64,000 nucleotides of DNA from JALQUL01 sp040382935 (GTDB lineage: Bacteria; Pseudomonadota; Gammaproteobacteria; Burkholderiales; Burkholderiaceae_C): contig JBEIEP010000012.1 in the NCBI GenBank assembly GCA_040382935.1, positions 4,886 through 68,885 on the forward strand, given 5' to 3'. Below, in pieces: positions 40,734 to 49,202 of this stretch. The notes under the pieces were generated by a model, which was not told the DNA's origin, ran no database searches, and saw only the letters and a program-made list of their open reading frames with translations. Within the stretch, counting starts at the first letter, position 1; every line of letters begins with the position of its first letter. A program made the position numbers and the translations under genes.

Positions 40734-42226
40734 TCGTGCATTCCAAGTTCGATGAGCGCTTGCGCCAGTGCATGCTCATCGGTAGGTGTTTCAATATGGG
40801 CGGCCCACTGCTCAACCCGTGATGGAGTCAAGCCAAAGGTCTCAGAGATCAAATTCACTTCTTTGGGTCCGATCGCACCGGTCCTGCTGATGCGGCGTGC
40901 CAGACGCTGTGCATTGACACGAACCAAACCCCTCAGCCTCTGGCGAATGGCTTGATCAGACCCGGGGGCTGCGTCAGGTGCAACCTGTGCGTCTGCCTCT
41001 TCACCTACCTCAACACTCTGTGATTCCAGCGCCTCGGCCGCGTCTTCTTCGACCATATTGAGCGGGCGAAGGGGCTGATCCAGTCCAGAAATCGGGTTGA
41101 GGTTCTCGGCGATGCGGGCCTCGTTGCGGGTGAGCCAGCCGTTTTGGATGCCGCTTTGGTAGTAAGCCGAGCGGCTGGCCGCGTCACCGCGCATCAGGTT
41201 GGCGAAGTCGAATTCGATTTCGAGCTGATCGCCGTCAAGCATCAGGTCCGCTTCGATCGAAGCCTCCCAGCGCTCGGCCCAGGGCGTCATGGTGTGCATG
41301 ACGAACTCCAGGCTCTGCTGCTCAATGTTCGAGAACGTCGCCCGATCCAGGTCCGCGATCATGTGCGGCGGCACCCGAAACAAGCGGGCGATGTCCGTGA
41401 TCTGGAACTTGCGCAGCTCCAGGAACTGGGCGTCCTTGTTCGTGACACCCACCTCATGGAACTTCATGCCGTTTTCCAGCACCAGCACCTTGCCCCGGTT
41501 GGCGCCGGACTGGGCGGCCTGGTAGGACTCCCGAAACACCCGCTTGGCCTCTGCGTCCTTGAAGTTACCCGGGAACTCGATCCAGCCCCCTGTGGGTTTG
41601 GCATCGTTGTTGAAGAACCGGGCGCCATAGTCCTGCGCGGCCAGCGCCATGCCCAGACTCTCACGGGAAAGCTCGATGGGACTCAGGCCCAGCAGACCGT
41701 CCGAGGACAAACCCCGCAGGTGCCAGACCTCGCCACGGGTCAGGACCAGCTCATGGCCTGCCTGGTTCTGAATCCGGTATCGGTAGTCACCTTCAGTGAG
41801 CAGTTCAATTCGCACCCGGTCCGGATGGATGGGAATCAGCTCGGTGATCTCGCCCCGGCCGTTGGCCAGAATTTGGCAGAAGGCATTGCCACGCAGGGCC
41901 AGGTGCCCCTGCAGCATCTCGCGCCACTCGAACGGGTTCTGGTACCGGTTGGGCTTCTTGCCCAGCAACCGGTAGAGCCAGTGGTCCGTCACCCTGTCCT
42001 TGCCGCCATCTGCTCGAGCCCGGTAGACCACCAGTGGCAGCGAGGCCATGGTCTCAGACAGGATGCGCACGCAGGCATAGACCGCTGCCAGGCGCATGGC
42101 CGAATCGGCCGAGACGCGCATGCCAGAGACGCTGCGCACCGATACAGGCTCAAAAAAGAAATCGCCCCATGGGGAGCGATCACTTGCGGAAGCTTTGAAT
42201 CGGTCAAAGAGGTTGAAGATTCCCAT
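40730..42226 (-). CDS. Portal protein (HK97 family)
   Basis: A 498-residue portal protein. RLAAVYACVRILSETMASLP is the typical N-terminal motif, followed by GEVWHLRGLSSDGLLGLSPI and RLFRVPPHMIADLDRATFSN. The dodecamer forms the DNA gate of the procapsid. The C-terminal 100 residues are acidic and then basic, probably the barrel. It lies 32 bases downstream of the large terminase. Confidence 0.95.
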   Translation of the reverse strand: MGIFNLFDRFKASASDRSPWGDFFFEPVSVRSVSGMRVSADSAMRLAAVYACVRILSETMASLPLVVYRARADGGKDRVTDHWLYRLLGKKPNRYQNPFEWREMLQGHLALRGNAFCQILANGRGEITELIPIHPDRVRIELLTEGDYRYRIQNQAGHELVLTRGEVWHLRGLSSDGLLGLSPIELSRESLGMALAAQDYGARFFNNDAKPTGGWIEFPGNFKDAEAKRVFRESYQAAQSGANRGKVLVLENGMKFHEVGVTNKDAQFLELRKFQITDIARLFRVPPHMIADLDRATFSNIEQQSLEFVMHTMTPWAERWEASIEADLMLDGDQLEIEFDFANLMRGDAASRSAYYQSGIQNGWLTRNEARIAENLNPISGLDQPLRPLNMVEEDAAEALESQSVEVGEEADAQVAPDAAPGSDQAIRQRLRGLVRVNAQRLARRISRTGAIGPKEVNLISETFGLTPSRVEQWAAHIETPTDEHALAQALIELGMHE

Positions 42227-42258
42227 CGGTGGTGTCAGAAAACGCGCCTGCCGTCTCG

Positions 42259-43965
42259 TTAGAGCAGCATCAGCTCGTAGTCGGCTCCCAGCACCACCGA
42301 GTCCCCCGGTTTGATCGCCCGTGAGAGGGCCATGATCAGTGCCACGATGCCGTCGATCTTGTTTTCTGCTCGCTCCTTGCGCGGGTAAATGTTGTCTTTG
42401 ACGTCCGTGTGGGCCACCACGTTGCTGGCCATCCAGGCCAATACCGGGTCGCCGTCATGGACGAGCTTCTTTTGCAGGACCAGGGCTTCAAGCGTCTTCA
42501 TCGGTTCGCTGAAATTGAGCACCGTAGGACGCACCTCGATCATGGGCAGGCCCTCAGAGAGCATCCGGGTGGACAGCTGTGTGGCCTGAAACGGATCGAA
42601 GGCCACGGCTTCCACCGAAAACCGGGACGCGATGTCCAGCAGATCGGTCTCGATCCAGCTGAAGTCGATCACGTTGCCCGGCGTCACCGACAGGCGTCCG
42701 GTATGGGACCAGCCCTCGTACTGGCTGTTGCCCGCAGCCTGGACCGTGTCCTCGGGCAGGTAGTACTTGCCAAACACCGCATATGCGTCTGGTGTGTCAG
42801 GGTGCTGAAACACCATGACCAGCGCCGCAATGTCCGTCTTGCTGGCCAGGTCCAGGCCCACCCAACAGGGTTGCCCGAGAAACTGATCCAACTCCAGATC
42901 CGGGTTGGTGCCCGCGTCCCAGGCCCGCATGTCCATCCAGGCCTTGTCCGCGCTCACCCACTCATTGAGGTGCTTGGTCTTGAAGTTGTTGACCGCGCTG
43001 GGCAACTGCATGGCCTTGGCCTGTAGGGGCACCAAGATCTCTTCGCGCACCGAGATGCCCCAGTTGGGGTTGGCCTTGATGAGGGAGTCCTTGATCGTCC
43101 AGTCATCCCCTTCATCGAGGCCGTAAATGATCCCGAACTGAGAGTCGTCCTCGAACACCCGGTTCAGGAGTTTGGTGACAAAGCTCCTGACCTCGTAACA
43201 AATTCCCGAACGGTTGCTGCCAGCCGTGGTGATCACCCACAGCAGGGAGTTGTCCCGCTTGCCGGTGCCAGTTTCCACCACGTCATAGACCGTTCGGGTC
43301 TTGTGGGCGTGCAGCTCGTCAATGCAGCCAAAGTGGATGTTCAGGCCATCCAGCGTTGACCCCTCCGCCGAGAGCGCTTCGAACTTGGATCCGGTTTGCA
43401 AGACATGCATGTTGTGCGCCCCGACGTTCACCGCAAACCGGTTCCGAAATCCCGGGCTCAGGCGTGCCATGGTCTGGGCATCGCCAAAGACGATGCGAGC
43501 CTGATCGCGGGTGGTGGCCAGCGAGTACACCTCAGCGCCACCCTCGCGGTCGGCCGCCAGCATGTACAGACCCACCGCCGATGACAAGGTGGACTTGGCA
43601 TTGCCCCGTGGCACCTCGATGTAGGACCGCCTGAAACGGCGCTTGCCGTCCGATTTGACCCATCCGAATACCGTGGACAGGATGAACACCTGCCATGGCT
43701 CCAGAACAATCATCCGGCTGGCCAGAGGTCCTTTGACGTGGGGCAGGCGTTCAATGAAAGCGCACAGGTTGTCTGCGGGTCGGTAAGGCCTGCCGTACCG
43801 GTCAAGCAGCTCCGGGTTGAACTGGTAGATGCTGCTCTTGCGTTTGAAGCGGATCAGGTCATCGAGTTGACGTTTGCAGGCCTTCTGAACCCACTCGCAG
43901 GTCAGGATCTCTCCCGATACGACGCGCTGTGCATATTGTTTGGCGCTCGCGGCATATCCACTCAT
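42259..43965 (-). CDS. terL: Terminase large subunit
   Basis: A 568-residue packaging motor. The ATPase domain has the Walker A-like EVPRGNAKSTLSSAVGL and Walker B HFGCIDELHAHKT, and TTAGSNRSGI is the coupling motif. The nuclease domain has VGLDLASKTDIAALVMVF, AFDPFQATQLS and KIDGIVALIMALSRA with the acidic metal ligands. It is of the HK97/P27-associated type that makes cohesive ends together with HNH. It starts 15 bases after the small subunit. Confidence 0.95.
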   Translation of the reverse strand: MSGYAASAKQYAQRVVSGEILTCEWVQKACKRQLDDLIRFKRKSSIYQFNPELLDRYGRPYRPADNLCAFIERLPHVKGPLASRMIVLEPWQVFILSTVFGWVKSDGKRRFRRSYIEVPRGNAKSTLSSAVGLYMLAADREGGAEVYSLATTRDQARIVFGDAQTMARLSPGFRNRFAVNVGAHNMHVLQTGSKFEALSAEGSTLDGLNIHFGCIDELHAHKTRTVYDVVETGTGKRDNSLLWVITTAGSNRSGICYEVRSFVTKLLNRVFEDDSQFGIIYGLDEGDDWTIKDSLIKANPNWGISVREEILVPLQAKAMQLPSAVNNFKTKHLNEWVSADKAWMDMRAWDAGTNPDLELDQFLGQPCWVGLDLASKTDIAALVMVFQHPDTPDAYAVFGKYYLPEDTVQAAGNSQYEGWSHTGRLSVTPGNVIDFSWIETDLLDIASRFSVEAVAFDPFQATQLSTRMLSEGLPMIEVRPTVLNFSEPMKTLEALVLQKKLVHDGDPVLAWMASNVVAHTDVKDNIYPRKERAENKIDGIVALIMALSRAIKPGDSVVLGADYELMLL

Positions 43966-43980
43966 CGTTTGCTCTCGGTC

Positions 43981-44442
43981 TTACCCAACAATGTCCTCCC
44001 AGAGATCGAGCTCTTCGCCCGGTCGCTCGTTTGGAATGGAAATGCGCGAGCGAGACGCTGGGGTGAATCCCATCTCGATCGCGGCCTTGGTCATGATCTG
44101 TGCCTGCTTGTTGGCAATGGCCAGGTACGGCGACTGCATGGGCACACCGCTGTGGGGCGCCTTCACCAAGAGTCCCGTTTTGCCGATGCCTGCCTGGGCC
44201 TGTCGGTACAGGTCTGCCGCGCAGGCCCAGATTTCCAGCACGGACATGTCCAACTTGCGAATCAGGGTGGGCGGTGCACATTCAAGCGCGTAGCGCCAGG
44301 CAGCCTTGGCACCCTCAGGCATGTAGTCCGGAGGCTCGACCAGCAAGCCCTCTGGGACGGGCTCGTGGTAGTTGGTCCGGCAAGGCTGCAAGGTCCCCTT
44401 GATCTGCTTGACTTGAGTCGGCAGTGGCTTGCGTCCGCCCAT
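43981..44442 (-). CDS. terS: Terminase small subunit (P27 family)
   Basis: A 153-residue P27-family small terminase: GGRKPLPTQVKQIKGTLQPC near the start, PPDYMPEGAKAAWRYALECA in the middle and SRISIPNERPGEELDLWEDI at the end. It recognises the packaging site. Located between HNH and the large subunit, the normal HK97-like packaging layout. Confidence 0.93.
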   Translation of the reverse strand: MGGRKPLPTQVKQIKGTLQPCRTNYHEPVPEGLLVEPPDYMPEGAKAAWRYALECAPPTLIRKLDMSVLEIWACAADLYRQAQAGIGKTGLLVKAPHSGVPMQSPYLAIANKQAQIMTKAAIEMGFTPASRSRISIPNERPGEELDLWEDIVG

Positions 44443-44604
44443 AAATCACCCGCTTGGTTTGATGTTCATTCGATGCACGGCCTTTGCTGCGCAGAGTCTT
44501 TGGAAAAGGGGATACCCCCCCTTGTTCAATTTGCACGCACAAAAATTTGCGCAAGCGCACGCATCTCGGGCGCCAGCCTGTAGAGATTCAGACCCCCTAC
44601 CCCC

Positions 44605-44985
44605 TCAGGACGGGGCCTGGTTGCGCAGGGATGCCGTCTCTGAGGCGGTCTTGGCGTTGTGACAGGGCACGCACAGGCTTTGCAGGTTCGCTCGCTCAAA
44701 GCGCTCACCGCCAAGCTTCACCGGAACGATGTGATCAACCACCTTGGCGGGCTGGAGCACGCCCTTGGCCTGGCACCTGCAGCAAAGCGGGTTATCCCGT
44801 AACACCGCTGCACGTGTGTTGCGCCACCTGGCCGATTGATAGAAGCCGAGCTCAGTGTCAAACCCACGCCGCGCACGCCCGTACTCACGGTGCACTTGGG
44901 GCTGGTGATTGGTGCAGTAGCCGGGCACGTTCAGCACCTGCGCGCAACCCGGATATCTGCAAGGAGTGGGCGCACTTCGCGGCAT
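44605..44985 (-). CDS. HNH endonuclease, packaging associated
   Basis: A 126-residue HNH nuclease. DHIVPVKLGGERFERANLQS contains the catalytic His-Asn core, and CRCQ with CVPCHNAK give the zinc-binding CxxC pairs. An extra N-terminal CRYPGC...C set may bind another zinc. HNH proteins directly upstream of P27-type terminases stimulate cos cleavage. The 162 bases down to terS (44443-44604) hold no gene that I can see and may include the packaging site. Confidence 0.9.
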   Translation of the reverse strand: MPRSAPTPCRYPGCAQVLNVPGYCTNHQPQVHREYGRARRGFDTELGFYQSARWRNTRAAVLRDNPLCCRCQAKGVLQPAKVVDHIVPVKLGGERFERANLQSLCVPCHNAKTASETASLRNQAPS

Positions 44986-45091
44986 TTCAATCGTCTTTCA
45001 AGGAATAAGCGACAGCTTCAAAAATTGACTTGGCTTCATCTTGATTCAGAGCGTCAATGCTCCACATCCAATCAACACAAGGAGAAAGCGA

Positions 45092-45301
45092 ATGAAATCA
45101 AGCCAAGAAATCGACCAGCTGTTCAACCGCATCGCGAACGAACACCTCTACATCGAAACCCTGGAGACCCAGCACAGAGACCGGCTGGATTTTCACGAGG
45201 TGGCGGTATGGGGCATCAAGTGCGCGCTGGCCGCAGCCTACGCAGAAGGGATCGCAGCAGGAAAAAAAGTAAAAGCACCAAGGAGCAAACAATGCAACTG
45301 A
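45092..45301 (+). CDS. Small phage protein (DUF6900-like)
   Basis: A 69-residue protein with AAGGAG ten bases before the ATG. It reads SSQEIDQLFNRIANEHLYIE and DFHEVAVWGIKCALAAAYAE, resembling small proteins annotated as DUF6900 in phages and plasmids; that match is from memory. It is the first of four plus-strand genes set against the late operon. It overlaps the next gene by ten bases. Function unknown. Confidence 0.72.
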   Translation: MKSSQEIDQLFNRIANEHLYIETLETQHRDRLDFHEVAVWGIKCALAAAYAEGIAAGKKVKAPRSKQCN

Positions 45302-45759
45302 CTGACACCCAGCGCACGCTACTCGAAGCAGCCGCCAAGCATCCAGAAAAGAAACTGGTGGACTTTCCGGAGAACCTCAAAGGTGGTGCCCGCATGAAAG
45401 TGATCACCGCCATGATCAACACACAGTTGATTGAGACCTGCGCCGATGAGCCCAACGTTTACATGGCCACGCAAGCAGGCATGCAAGCAATCGGCATCGC
45501 AACACAACCGTCAACGCCGCACACAACGCAGGCCACGCGTACAACACGTGAGGGCACCAAGCAGGCTGTGCTGATCGAGCTGCTCAGCCGCGCCGAGGGT
45601 GCCACGCTGCCGCAGATGACCGAGGCCACAGGCTGGCAGGTTCACACCGTACGCGGCGCGATGGCAGGCGCACTCAAAAAGAAGCTGGGTCTAGAAATCA
45701 CCTCTGAGAAGCAGACCGGCACAGACCGCGTCTACCGCATCACCACCACAAACGTTTAA
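45292..45759 (+). CDS. DUF3489-type small DNA-associated protein
   Basis: A 155-residue protein with AAGGAG eight bases before ATG 45292. The C-terminal half, TTREGTKQAVLIELLSRAEG and PQMTEATGWQVHTVRGAMAG, is the DUF3489 winged-helix-like domain, common in proteobacterial phages and mobile elements. The N-terminal half has a second helical repeat about a TQRTLLEAAAKHPEK motif. Possibly a transcriptional or replication accessory factor; function is not established. A long frame extending upstream to 44836 is rejected because it runs antisense through the HNH gene. Confidence 0.82.
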   Translation: MQLTDTQRTLLEAAAKHPEKKLVDFPENLKGGARMKVITAMINTQLIETCADEPNVYMATQAGMQAIGIATQPSTPHTTQATRTTREGTKQAVLIELLSRAEGATLPQMTEATGWQVHTVRGAMAGALKKKLGLEITSEKQTGTDRVYRITTTNV

Positions 45760-45766
45760 GGCTCAC

Positions 45767-46126
45767 ATGAACCCAATCACCATCACCATCGAATCCAAGC
45801 CCACGACCATCAACTTCGATGGCCGCGAATTACAGGTTCAAAAGCTCAGCATACCGCTGCCCTTTGGCCGCAAGCCAACAGACATCTCCGACATTGCCGC
45901 TTGCGGCGTCGAGGCGGTCTACGTGACCGAAATCCGGGAGATGGACCCAGAAGAATTTGATGGCTTCAAATTGAACCTGGGCAAGTCTCGAGACTGGCTC
46001 AAAGGCAAGGGGGGCGATTACTGGGATGGCCGGTTGTGCGTGATGGTGCGCGCACCTGGTCGCCCCTACTTGTTCATCGATCCATCCGGAGGAGACAGCG
46101 TTCGCTACCTCGCGCGTCTGGGCTGA
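45767..46126 (+). CDS. Uncharacterised phage protein
   Basis: A 119-residue beta-rich protein starting seven bases after the DUF3489 gene stop, in the same transcript. Features include IESKPTTINFDGRELQVQKL and a C-terminal GRPYLFIDPSGGDSVRYLAR. No known motif, membrane span or signal. Because it shares strand and spacing with the two upstream genes it is probably a real early gene of this prophage. Confidence 0.65.
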   Translation: MNPITITIESKPTTINFDGRELQVQKLSIPLPFGRKPTDISDIAACGVEAVYVTEIREMDPEEFDGFKLNLGKSRDWLKGKGGDYWDGRLCVMVRAPGRPYLFIDPSGGDSVRYLARLG

Positions 46127-46225
46127 TCAGTCACAAATAAGCAACTGATCAAAAAGATTTGATGAATCGCTTTACTTCTTCCCCAAGTAGAGCGTTCATA
46201 GAGGCATCGCAACAAGGACGAACCC

Positions 46226-46585
46226 ATGCACATCAACACCACACCGACAACACAAAACGAGGCCTGGGGCTTTTGGGGAACGATGGGCGGACACGCCTGC
46301 GTGGCCTGGCCCGTCGCTATGCAACAAATCGCCGAGGTCACAGGCGAACCTCTTGAATCGGTCCGGGCATTCCTGGACAGCAAGCAAGGCAGGCACTTCG
46401 CCGATTCGGTCAGAGATGGACAGGCCGGTGGCCTTTCGATCAACGCTGCTTTCGCCCAAGCCATAGCCAAATGGATGGATTGGAAGATTGGCCGACTCAC
46501 GGCGCGGGAAACTGGCATCCCACGAGGCCTGCCCTACCTGACCGGCTTTGTGATTCACTGTGGCTTGGATGAGGTCTGCTACTGA
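46226..46585 (+). CDS. Uncharacterised phage protein
   Basis: The 119-residue protein begins MHINTTPTTQNEAWGFWGTM and contains WPVAMQQIAEVTGEPLESVR and LTARETGIPRGLPYLTGFVI. The layout suggests a small helical protein of the type often found in plasmid and phage accessory regions. It ends overlapping the stop of the convergent methyltransferase gene by seven bases. About 100 bases separate it from the preceding gene; an AAGGAC sequence lies just before the ATG. Function unknown. Confidence 0.65.
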   Translation: MHINTTPTTQNEAWGFWGTMGGHACVAWPVAMQQIAEVTGEPLESVRAFLDSKQGRHFADSVRDGQAGGLSINAAFAQAIAKWMDWKIGRLTARETGIPRGLPYLTGFVIHCGLDEVCY

Positions 46586-47838
46586 GCCACAGGCTCGGCA
46601 TTTTTAGATTCTGCGGCATTGGCGAATGAGACGCCATCGTCCTCCCGCACTGCCTGCTGTCCGGTGTAGTCCTCCCAGCGTTTGATGATCACGTCCACGA
46701 ACTTAGGATCGAGTTCAATGAGGCGGGCCTGACGCCCGGTCTTCTCACTGGCGATAAGAGTAGTGCCTGAGCCACCGAACAAGTCAAGAACGATGTCCCG
46801 GCTCTTGGATGAATTCTTGATGGCCCGCTCAACCAGCTCGACCGGCTTCATGGTCGGGTGCAGATCGTTGACCCGGGGCTTGTTGTAGTTCCAGATGTCC
46901 GACTGGTCCCGGTCTCCGCACCAGAAGTGGTCAGAGCCCTGCTTCCATCCGTACAGAATCGGCTCGTACTGACGCTGGTAATCCGCGCGCCCCAGCGTGA
47001 AAGTGTTCTTGGACCAGATGATGAACGTGGACCACTTGCCCCCTGCCTTGATCCAGGCCTTTTGCAAGGTGTGCAGCTCAGACGAGCTCATGCACACGTA
47101 GCAGGCGCCCTTGGTGACCAGGAGCAGGTTCAGGCAGGCGTCGTAGAGGAACTGAAAGAACCCCTCACCCAGATCGTCGTTCATGATGCGACGGTCTTTG
47201 CCTCGCATCTTGTCCTTCGCGCTGTTGCCGTAGTCCACGTTGTAGGGTGGATCGGTAAAGGTCATGTCTGCAAGCTGTCCGCCCATGAGGCGCTCGACAT
47301 CCGACAGGACGGTGGAGTCGCCACAAAGGAGGCGGTGGTTGCCGAGAATCCACAAGTCCCCAGGTCTGGAAACGGGATCTACTGGTGCTTCTGGGATTGC
47401 GTCATCCTCAGTCAAACCACCGCTTGACTCGTCGCCGTTGAGCAGCTCTTCGAGCTCCTTGTCGGTGAAACCCATCAGGTCAAGATCGAAGTCGGCCGCT
47501 TTGAGCTCGGCCAACTCGAGTTTCAAGAGCTCGTCATCCCAGCCTGCGTTTTCGGCCAACCGGTTGTCGGCCAGGATGTAGGCCTTCTTCTGCTCGGGCG
47601 TCAGGTGAGCCAGTTCGATGACCGGCACCTCCTTGAGACTCAGCTTTCTGGCTGCCATCAAGCGACCGTGACCAGCGATCACGCCCTTATCACCGTCCGT
47701 GAGGATCGGGTTGGTCCAGCCGAACTCGGTGATCGAGGCCGCGATCTGTGCCACTTGGGCATCGCTGTGGGTTCGGGCATTGCGTGCGTAGGGGACGAGC
47801 GCGTCCACTGGGACCATTCGGATCTCAGGATGATTCAT
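46579..47838 (-). CDS. ParB-domain DNA methyltransferase (N6-adenine or N4-cytosine)
   Basis: A 419-residue fusion. Residues 1-90 form a ParB/Srx-like domain (VDALVPYARNARTHSDAQVA, then VIAGHGRLMAARKL). The rest is a beta-class methyltransferase with catalytic DPPY at 196-199 and the SAM motif FGGSGTT at 354-360. The ATG at 47838 is preferred to a TTG nine codons upstream. Phage enzymes of this type protect or mark phage DNA; no matching restriction enzyme is present nearby, so it is an orphan. The target site is unknown. Confidence 0.92.
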   Translation of the reverse strand: MNHPEIRMVPVDALVPYARNARTHSDAQVAQIAASITEFGWTNPILTDGDKGVIAGHGRLMAARKLSLKEVPVIELAHLTPEQKKAYILADNRLAENAGWDDELLKLELAELKAADFDLDLMGFTDKELEELLNGDESSGGLTEDDAIPEAPVDPVSRPGDLWILGNHRLLCGDSTVLSDVERLMGGQLADMTFTDPPYNVDYGNSAKDKMRGKDRRIMNDDLGEGFFQFLYDACLNLLLVTKGACYVCMSSSELHTLQKAWIKAGGKWSTFIIWSKNTFTLGRADYQRQYEPILYGWKQGSDHFWCGDRDQSDIWNYNKPRVNDLHPTMKPVELVERAIKNSSKSRDIVLDLFGGSGTTLIASEKTGRQARLIELDPKFVDVIIKRWEDYTGQQAVREDDGVSFANAAESKNAEPVAQ

Positions 47839-47882
47839 AGGAGTGACCGGTAAAATCGACCGCAAAACGAGAATGTTCTGCA

Positions 47883-48104
47883 GTGCAAATCAAAGTAGTT
47901 CGCGGGGTTCTAGCCCGCAAAAGCCCGACTGAGGCCACAGCATCCGGAGCAGGCTTTACGCCGCTGATTGCTGGGACCTACAAAGTGGGATCAGAAATTC
48001 ATAGCCGTCTGGAAGTTCTCCGCGAGGGAAAACCGACTGTGTACCTGCCGCTTGAAAAGCTGGCGGAGTACGAGGCAGCAGGAGAAATCGAAGTTCATCG
48101 ATAG
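47883..48104 (+). CDS. Small uncharacterised protein
   Basis: A 73-residue protein from GTG 47883, divergent from the methyltransferase gene with a 44-base gap. It is beta-rich (QIKVVRGVLARKSPTEATAS, YLPLEKLAEYEAAGEIEVHR) and may be a small regulator or inhibitor. The coding pattern is good but the start is uncertain and no ribosome site is clear. Function unknown. Confidence 0.5.
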   Translation: MQIKVVRGVLARKSPTEATASGAGFTPLIAGTYKVGSEIHSRLEVLREGKPTVYLPLEKLAEYEAAGEIEVHR

Positions 48105-48374
48105 GAGTCGGACAACAGTCAGTAGACGTCGATGTCATCGACTGTCTTTGACTATTCCTCGACTGTTTCGGGGAAGATTCGAGGTGCCATCGACTGTGTG
48201 TGACTGTCATCACTGTCTTTGCACTCGTTTGTCCACCGTAGATGAAAATGTAGCTGCAAATCGCCGAAATGTTGCAGCGTGTTTTGGCCTCAAAAACCGC
48301 GCATTCACTTTTCAGATTGAATTGCGCCGCGCATGCACGCCAAAACACGCTAATTTCCTCTCTGGTTCGAATCC
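48105..48374 (+). repeat. Non-coding region with iterated CGACTGT-type repeats and a long inverted repeat
   Basis: This 270-base stretch lies between convergent genes and holds no gene. The left part has at least four imperfect copies of a TCGACTGT/TCACTGT motif (about 48136, 48159, 48188 and 48208), some followed by CTTTGACT or GTGTGACT. The right part has a perfect 13-base inverted repeat, AGCGTGTTTTGGC at 48276-48288 and its complement at 48339-48351. Such clustering suggests a protein-binding array, for example a replication origin or operator; neither is proven. Confidence 0.5.
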
Positions 48375-48770
48375 TCACCGTTTCGGTTGCGCTGACTGCC
48401 TGTTGAGCAGATCAGCCACCACCTGCATGTCCCGCTTCCAGCGTCTCCACGCCGTCGTACGGTCACAGGCAAAGCGTTTGCTGATCTCCACCCAGTCAAA
48501 GCGCTTGGCCCGCATCCACACCAGGTGCCGCTCATCGAGCTCGAGCATCTGCACCCAGCGCATCACTTCGAGCATGCGTTCCACGTCCTGAGGGGACGGG
48601 GGCGGCAATCGGTACACCTTGTGCGGATCCGGGTAGGCATCACTTGGCAGGATCACGATGGGCCAGGTGCTGGCGTAGCCCTGCACCATCACGCGTGGCA
48701 GGCGCCTGGCCGTTCTGGCCGCATCGACAAATCGGTCCGCCACCGTCTCGACTGTCCAGACTTCAACCAT
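48375..48770 (-). CDS. DUF6362-type HTH protein
   Basis: A 131-residue protein from ATG 48770 with GGAGG six bases upstream. The sequence VEVWTVETVADRFVDAARTA, DAYPDPHKVYRLPPPSPQDV and a C-terminal helix-turn-helix (WVEISKRFACDRTTAWRRW) match the DUF6362 proteins found near phage replication and packaging genes; the family name is from memory. It overlaps the preceding small gene by eight bases. A sigma-like or DNA-binding regulatory role for late genes is possible. Confidence 0.8.
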   Translation of the reverse strand: MVEVWTVETVADRFVDAARTARRLPRVMVQGYASTWPIVILPSDAYPDPHKVYRLPPPSPQDVERMLEVMRWVQMLELDERHLVWMRAKRFDWVEISKRFACDRTTAWRRWKRDMQVVADLLNRQSAQPKR

Positions 48771-48993
48771 GGCCACCTCCCTTGGGTTGACCCTGGCCAT
48801 GGCCTTGCCCATAGAGCCGCTCGCCAATGCTGCGAATGAGTTGGCGCTCCAGAAAATCCAGGCGATCGTCTTCGTCCGAAACGACCAGGATGTGCTGCTC
48901 GCGCCACCCCTGGCGCTTGGCCGCCTCGACGTCCATGGGAGTGGCCTGCATGCGCCCAAGGGGCGATGGGTAACGTGCTGGAGGGATCTTCAT
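48763..48993 (-). CDS. Small uncharacterised phage protein
   Basis: A 76-residue protein overlapping both neighbours by a few bases, which supports it being translated. It has a charged helical centre (RQGWREQHILVVSDEDDRLD, then FLERQLIRSIGERLYG) and a Gly/Gln-rich end. No domain recognised. Confidence 0.62.
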   Translation of the reverse strand: MKIPPARYPSPLGRMQATPMDVEAAKRQGWREQHILVVSDEDDRLDFLERQLIRSIGERLYGQGHGQGQPKGGGHG

Positions 48994-49190
48994 ACCGGCC
49001 CTCCAAACGAAATACTCCGATGCGCCGCTGGGAAGTCAAAAACGGACTTGTCCGGTTTTGACAATGGGTCTGACGCTTTTGACGGTACAAAACACTCCTT
49101 CTCTTTATGCGCGTCTACGCGCCCGCGTAAAGAACCAATGTAATGACTCGTCAGTTGCGTCAAAGAGCCGATATCTGAAATCTTTTTCAT
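48990..49190 (-). CDS. Small uncharacterised phage protein
   Basis: A 66-residue protein with GAGG eight bases before ATG 49190 and an ATGA overlap with the next gene. It begins KKISDIGSLTQLTSHYIGSL, which could be a short helix-turn-helix, and ends in a polar tail. It lies 13 bases after the primase stop. Function unknown. Confidence 0.6.
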   Translation of the reverse strand: MKKISDIGSLTQLTSHYIGSLRGRVDAHKEKECFVPSKASDPLSKPDKSVFDFPAAHRSISFGGPV

Positions 49191-49202
49191 TGAAATTTCC
49201 TC

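Noticed and set aside
41144..42262. Long open frame of 372 codons on the plus strand opposite the portal gene
   Set aside because: It is antisense to a well-supported portal gene, is rich in His/Gln/Arg as shadow frames are, and has no domain. The same holds for long plus-strand frames at 16366-17328, 19516-20460, 24523-25494, 26295-27539, 28020-29303 and 33733-34719.
44836..45291. Upstream extension of the DUF3489 gene to 44836
   Set aside because: The extension is antisense to the HNH gene and lacks coding features; ATG 45292 has a good ribosome site.
48105..48374. CRISPR array
   Set aside because: The repeats are short and imperfect with irregular spacing and no spacers of uniform length; no Cas genes are nearby.
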